Below, in pieces: positions 60,501 through 64,000 of a stretch of DNA of 64,000 nt (position 1 is its first letter; every line of letters starts with the position of its first letter). Both the position numbers and the translations under genes were made by a program. The DNA is from Gordionus sp. m RMFG-2023 (taxonomy: Eukaryota > Nematomorpha > Gordioida > Chordodea > Parachordodidae). The stretch lies in the NCBI RefSeq assembly GCF_954871325.1, contig NC_088775.1:84607561-84671560 (forward strand), written 5' to 3'. Under the pieces are notes generated by a model. That model had not been told where the DNA came from. It saw only the letters and a list, made by a program, of their open reading frames with translations, and made no database searches.

Positions 60501-62880
60501 GCTAACAAATATATAATTAATTCCCGGGATATTGATTCTCGCATAATTATATAAGTCAATGGGAGTTATTATATGATTTTCATGAGGACGTTGCAGGTTT
60601 GCTCTAGCCGCCAACCTCTTAGTAATTCCCCCTAAACTATCGCAAGGAGTTTTGCAATGTGCAGTTGCAAAAAAATGCCATTCGGCCTTGATCCCAAAAT
60701 CATTATAATGGTTGTAGAGGTTTACAAAGTTTTTTTTGTTTTTATTCTGGGTAACAGCTCCATCAGAAAAATAAAATATTATTGAAATCTTATCAAATCT
60801 TTCTTTCAAGAATATAATTAATTTTATTTGAAATAAATTAAAGGAACAAATATTGTGTTTGAGACAATCTGATATAATCAAGTAACTGAAATGTTTGATG
60901 ATATCGCCTTCGCGGTAATAAATCATAAATAGTGTTGCCTGATTATTAATCCAATGAAAACCTTGAGCGTGATCTTAAACTACAAAAGCTTAGTTCTCTG
61001 CAAAATAGGATATTTTTAGATATTCCCCATCCTTCAAATTCAATTTTAATGATTTAAAAAATGAAGATTGTACCGAAGAAATAAATGCATGAGGAAGTAA
61101 AATATTTAATTTTTCAATCAAATACTCCACAAATTCGTTGGCGGACTTTGTTAAAGTTTCGAGTGTAGTACGGTCAGCTGCCAACCATTGTTTGAATGTT
61201 ATATAATCTATGGCATTATTATCAAACAATAAGTGTAGTCTTTCTTTAAATTCCAAAGTGCCGGGACACATTTGGAATTTTCTTAAGTAACAGCAAGACT
61301 GGGCTGGATTGCATAGACTTTGTGCAATGTAGTGTTTATAATTTTTTAAGGGAGGAAATGGAAAGTTATGCTGGTTTGCAGTTAACTTATCTAATTTACC
61401 ACCAATTATAATTAACTTAAAATTTTGATGAAATGTGCAGATGCACATTGTATGCGTTCCAGACCCGCCTGCTAAAGTACAGTGTTTTGGTCTCATGATA
61501 GCAAATTTGATAAAATCTATCTTTATATATTACTGTTTATTTCTATAAAATTGGTAAATAATTCTTTTATATTACATAAAACTAATCTCTTTTTCATTTG
61601 GTTCTTTTTTCCATTAACTTTCATTGATATAAAATTATTCATACCTGGCATAAGTCAGCTGTTTTCATCAGAATTATAAAATTCTATTACTTTATTTGCA
61701 ACGTCATTCGGAATTATTCTACTTGGTTTTATGTGTTATATTTAAAATAATACAATTAAATGTTGTTTTGAGTTTTTTAACATTTAATAAATGCAAAATA
61801 ATCAGATTTTTTAGGATTTTAGTTTTAATGCTATTATTCACATATATTGCCCACTTTTTAAAAAAAATAATTACTCTATATTTGGTATAATAGAGGATTT
61901 AAGCCATACTACTTATATTTAAAGTGTAATAACTATTGACCCAATACTCGTCCCAATCTAGGATTTTGTACAAATATTAAGAAGTATAATGTTTATCTGT
62001 AAAAAAAATTTAAAAGAAAAAAAAGAGCATTTTTTATTTATAGCCATTTCCGGTTTTTGGTAATATACTTTTTTCAATAAGATAAATTTTATATCATAAT
62101 AAAGAGCTATTCTAGAGCTATAGCTTAATTACTTTTTGAGATATTTAAAATTAAATATAGTGTATTTTGGAATTTCCGTGTTTCTGTAGATGGCCATATC
62201 TCATGAAGTAAGCTGAGTTGATAATTAAAATTTTATATTTTTACTAGATAGTGTATATATTACCATCATACAAATTTTTAAAAAAATCGAAGGGGGTCGG
62301 GTTGAATCTTCAGTTGATTAAAATAAGGTTGTGTATTTTGTATTTTGATTATCATCAAGAACTTTTTTATAATTTCCTCTCCTTTTGATAGCCCAATCAT
62401 CTTACAATTTATAAATACTTATTTTGATTTAACTTCTATACTCCTCGGTAATGTTAATTTAGCTAATTCTATTTATTCGAATAGTTTTTTTTTTCTTTCT
62501 TTCTTACACAAAATAAATTTCAATGGTGAAGCAGACGATAATTAACTGATTTAGTCCCAAATTAATCTTGATTATTTCATGGCCAATTTAAATATTCGTA
62601 GACATAGGTTTAAGATATTATTTCACGAAAAAAAATTCGCGCTTGACTCATTACTCTATTATAGAATTCATGGGGAGGGAGGGATACCAAAACAAAGGGG
62701 GTAAATATTAAGTTGCCAACTAAATAAGAGAAGAGATTAAATTTGGGAGTCCATATTACCTAAGAAGGGAACGCAAGGTGGGTCGATTGACTTGAGTTTT
62801 TCGCGGTAAAGTTTAAAATGCTTATCCAGCATAAGCTCGCACATGTCTTGATAAAATTTGATGAGTTTTGGGGGTAATTG
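51540..62880 (-). CDS. SOS: Son of sevenless (Ras guanine-nucleotide exchange factor), C-terminal seven exons
   Basis: Activates Ras at the membrane when recruited by Grb2/Drk. Exons: 62880-62760, 59724-59527, 59330-59137, 56313-56197, 54157-53740, 53302-53077 and 51831-51540; all phases agree, giving 521 residues. The first four encode the end of the Cdc25 catalytic domain: LKSIDPPCVPFLGIYMSDIL, EEGNPNF, LINFYKWTKVAQ with IQDYQNTPYHF, and YQKSLEIEPKDAKQLPKF, aligned with human SOS1 from QIPSRQKK to KSLEIEPRNPKPLPRF. PRKFENLPTLKSPGIKTLKP then matches human PKKYSYPLKSPGVRPSNP. The rest is a disordered proline-rich tail with PxxPxR/K motifs (PPPLPPKTE, PPPRIPPRK), the known SH3-binding type. 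Unusual: about 70 extra residues between EEGNP and LINF. The N-terminal DH, PH and REM parts lie outside the window. Confidence 0.93.
51950..52195. repeat. Degraded repeat with GAACCGG/CCGGTTC ends
   Basis: AAAACCGAACCGATG and GAAACCGGTTTTTAAAA near the left, and CCAGGTTCGAAATTCTGGTTC near the right, form imperfect inverted copies. Similar phrases occur at 3780-4350. In the last intron of SOS. Family not determined. Confidence 0.4.
54380..54572. repeat. Palindromic MITE in an SOS intron
   Basis: GTGTTGTTAAAGG at the left and GGGCCGTTTAACAACACTG at the right, with the GGCATCTATGAGCCAAATCT core. Inside the intron between 56197 and 54157. Flanks GAGATGAC and GAGATACC might be a decayed 8-bp duplication. 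Confidence 0.75.
55162..55472. repeat. MITE, second copy of the AGTGCGCAC family, in an SOS intron
   Basis: The left end AGTGCGCACTAATTGAGCG and the right end, inverted, GGTGCGCACAATTGAAAG match. It shares TTGCACGATGCCATTTGAAA and TAATTTCTAAATACTCC-type interior motifs with 47403-47682 in HAT1. Just upstream (about 54910-55030) lies a CG-rich patch with TTTATAGTTAGCCCGAGTAG that looks like an unrelated terminal fragment. Confidence 0.75.
55785..55995. repeat. MITE, second copy of the 50255-50466 repeat
   Basis: GAAATTTAAAATTGTTTGGT, TTTTGAGACCATAGA, GGGCAACCCATCAACCCCAA and CAAAATTTTCGCTAAATAG follow the order of the copy at 50255-50466. The ends are imperfect inverted repeats. Confidence 0.65.
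57277..57550. repeat. Pure polypurine microsatellite, GGAA/GGGAA/GGAAA type
   Basis: An uninterrupted A/G strand about 270 bases long built from changing units: GAAAGAAG, then GGGAA repeats, then GGAAA repeats, GGAAG repeats, and GAAA at the end. The graded order of units points to stepwise slippage. It lies in an SOS intron; the long open frame across it is an artefact of the repeat. Confidence 0.95.
57617..57735. repeat. Palindromic MITE, left half
   Basis: AGTGTTGTTAAATAGTTCGA, AAAACAGCTAACTTAATATT, TTAGCTAATAGATGTCCAAA and then CATGCCAT, where the family would continue with CTATGAGC. It stops at the border of the hAT remnant that follows. Confidence 0.75.
57729..58889 (-). mobile_element. 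hAT transposon remnant with transposase fragments, in an SOS intron
   Basis: TGCCATTTTATT is found inverted at both ends (57729 and about 58889) and may be the terminal repeat. Minus-strand fragments of a hAT transposase appear in the right order from right to left: NIDAWLQDVCANLLKYII, then HHNFHYINNKWNLTNSLL with AHPHTGEDINELIIK and SSFTRDNGSNIVSAG, then IIRCLSHIINLIVEEELP, then MFDSVEYRNHCKIGK. Several stops and shifts separate them, so it is dead. The motifs HF...WxL, HTGE and TxDNxSN are the hAT catalytic-core pattern. Confidence 0.75.
58895..59085. repeat. Short spaced repeats of AACGACCCA
   Basis: AAACGACCCATATTTTAGG, AAAACGACCCAAACCTTAAG and related forms (AGCCCAAACCTTAGG) recur in about 150 bp, ending in GTTAGAGCCGACTCGAC. 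Looks like the end of an element, but no partner end is seen. Confidence 0.45.
59777..59981. repeat. Palindromic MITE in the large SOS intron
   Basis: GTTTAAACGGCTCGATTTGG at the left and GGAGCCGTTTAACAATACT at the right, with the TTGTGCCATCTATAACCAAA core. Lies about 50 bp upstream of the SOS exon 59724-59527. Confidence 0.75.
60061..62333 (-). mobile_element. DNA transposon with ~250-bp inverted ends, copy 2, in an SOS intron
   Basis: The ends 60061-60290 and about 62095-62333 are inverted copies sharing CGATCCCCTTCGATTTT-like, CATGAGATATGGCCATCT and AAAATACACTATATTTAATT blocks. Between them on the minus strand is a nearly full-length transposase (61760-60380). The tip resembles that of copy 1 at 6666 (ATTCCATATTAAATCAACC against ATTCCACGTCAAATCGACC). 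It sits in the 3-kb intron between SOS exons 62880-62760 and 59724-59527. Confidence 0.85.
60380..61760 (-). pseudogene. DDE-type transposase of copy 2, near full length
   Basis: Segments in order: RIIPNDVANKVIEFYNSDEN and MKKRLVLCNIKELF (about 61760-61530), MRPKHCTLAGGSGTHTMCIC through CCYLRKFQMCPGTLEF to YLKISYFAEN (61496-60990), then IIKHFSYLIISDCLKHN with FYFSDGAVTQNKN, WHFFATAHCKTPCDSLGG and KRLAARANLQRP, and EYLRMEINLENRFLMAKRIP (60926-60380). The second and third acidic motifs of copy 1 are present. The segment that would hold CDFSENY falls in the gap near 60930-60990, where only GFHWINNQAT-like residues remain. Several stops or shifts separate the segments, so it is inactive as it stands. 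Cys-rich CCYLRKFQMCPG may bind zinc. Confidence 0.8.
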
Positions 62881-62884
62881 CTAA

Positions 62885-63450
62885 AAAAATGTATTTATAA
62901 ATTAGTTTTCCAGATTTCGAAATAAGAAAAATAGTTGTATATATGTATGAATAATAATTTTTAAATATTAATTAAAAATAAAATATAATATTTTAAATAC
63001 TAATACTTTCTAGAATATTCGTAATATAAAATGACTCTTCACAGGGGCGTTCGGGAATTCTAAGGATTATCCAAGGAGTTATTTAGGAATATCTTAAGTT
63101 TCTAAAATTTATTTAGGACTAGTGACTAAAATATTGACACTTTCATAATACATAAATTTTAAATATAAATTTAATGGTAAAATATTAAATGTTTATAATC
63201 TTTGTAAAAAAAAATATAAATTTTTTAAGCATTTTAAATTTGATATATAAAAATTATATTTATAGAAATATAGATAAATGCATAAAAATATTTTTAAGAA
63301 TTTTGCAAGTTAAACTTACAAAATATTCAAAAATAAATATGGTGTATTAAAAAATGGGGAAAAATATAATTAAATTTTTTTATCAGTGTTTGGTGTCAAC
63401 TCCCTATGTATATTAAGAAAAGCTAACATCCATTTTCAGGTGTAGTATTT
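62885..63450. other. SOS intron sequence, no feature
   Basis: Upstream of the first SOS exon in the window. AT-rich, no recognisable exon of the preceding Cdc25-domain part and no repeat ends. Confidence 0.5.
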
Positions 63451-63453
63451 CTC

Positions 63454-63663
63454 AGTGATGTTATTGAACGGCGGCTCGAATTAAACACTTTCTAAAACGG
63501 CTAACTAAATATTTTATCAAAATATTATGGATTTTGCTCATAGATGGCACAAAGGTTTGGACATCTATTAGCGAAATCTCGAAACTTTGGCAATATTTTT
63601 ATGGCTAATATTGAGTTAGCTATTTTTAAAAATCGGCTCAAATCGAGCCATTTAACAAAACTA
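63454..63663. repeat. Palindromic MITE, complete copy
   Basis: AGTGATGTTATTGAACGG at the left, ATCGAGCCATTTAACAAAAC at the right, and the core GCTCATAGATGGCACAAAGG followed by TCTATTAGCGAAATCTCG. Probably still inside an SOS intron. Confidence 0.8.
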
Positions 63664-63730
63664 GTTCTTAGCTATTCTCGTGGTCTAAATCAAATCGATG
63701 TCATTTTTTTGAAATATTTTACCCTTCCAG

Positions 63731-63822
63731 CAAAGGTTTCAAATGATTTGGCGGAAAATTTTAAAATAGACAAATATAACGCTAAGGAAAATTTGAAAGC
63801 GATATTAATTGATAAAAAATAA
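63731..63822 (+). other. Possible plus-strand terminal exon, unidentified
   Basis: After a good acceptor-like ATTTTACCCTTCCAG the sequence stays open for 30 codons to a TAA at 63822: KVSNDLAENFKIDKYNAKEN and then LKAILIDKK. The composition looks like protein, but no upstream exon or family can be named, and it would be antisense to SOS if the SOS intron extends this far. Confidence 0.25.
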
Positions 63823-64000
63823 ATTATTCGAGTAATATTTCTGCTATGAATGGGATAAATAAATAATGAATTGGAATACATGTGCGATAAGAGCTAGGAA
63901 TCAATAATATTTTTGAAAATACCTGGCATCTAAATTTTTTTTTGGCTTTCCCCCACTTACGCCTCTGATTTCTCCCTTAATTTATTCTTTAAAACGTTTA

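Noticed and set aside
1-64000. CRISPR array, operon or riboswitch
   Set aside because: No regularly spaced identical repeats with unique spacers are present, and the spliced animal genes exclude a bacterial context.

Overview
The window is strongly AT-rich animal DNA. The animal origin rests on two multi-exon host genes that I could assemble exon by exon, with splice phases that agree at every junction. They are the type B histone acetyltransferase HAT1 (complete, 9 exons, 49383 to 44403, minus strand) and the C-terminal part of the Ras exchange factor Son of sevenless (SOS, 7 exons, 62880 to 51540, minus strand; the 5' part lies beyond the window). Both proteins are very diverged and carry lineage-specific insertions. 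With the low GC and heavy transposon load, this suggests a fast-evolving animal, possibly a parasite (a myxozoan-like genome would fit), but the sequence does not settle the species. A third probable host gene (6634 to 2241, minus strand) encodes a lysine/serine-rich protein with long aspartate runs that I do not recognise.

Layout: 1-6.7 kb holds the acidic/basic protein gene, with a foldback repeat in its intron. 6.7-9.2 kb is a DDE-type DNA transposon with TIRs of about 640 bp, sitting about 30 bp upstream of a splice acceptor of that gene. 9.2-28.8 kb is largely gene-free: several MITEs, a small LTR element with 5-bp target duplication, a hAT remnant, and one arm of a 1.5-kb segmental duplication. 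28.8-35.5 kb is PIF/Harbinger territory: a large palindrome containing transposase and MADF-protein sequences, then a separate element with a TTA target duplication that carries only a five-exon MADF gene. 35.5-40.5 kb is a nest of insertions inside a duplicated copy of the region just upstream of HAT1. 41.9-43.7 kb is the second arm of the segmental duplication. 44.4-49.4 kb is HAT1, and 51.5-62.9 kb is SOS, whose introns contain MITEs, a hAT fossil, a GGAA-type microsatellite and a second copy of the long-TIR transposon.

The host genes are all on the minus strand and look functionally unrelated (chromatin assembly, Ras signalling, unknown nuclear protein). Most of the remaining structure is the record of DNA transposons. 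Paralogous empty sites inside the window show several insertions directly: a mariner-type insertion at TA, a 397-bp MITE, and the Harbinger/MADF element. At least thirteen copies of one palindromic MITE family (tip AGTGTTGTTAAACGGCTC) are scattered through the window. I found no rRNA, tRNA, CRISPR or bacterial-type feature.
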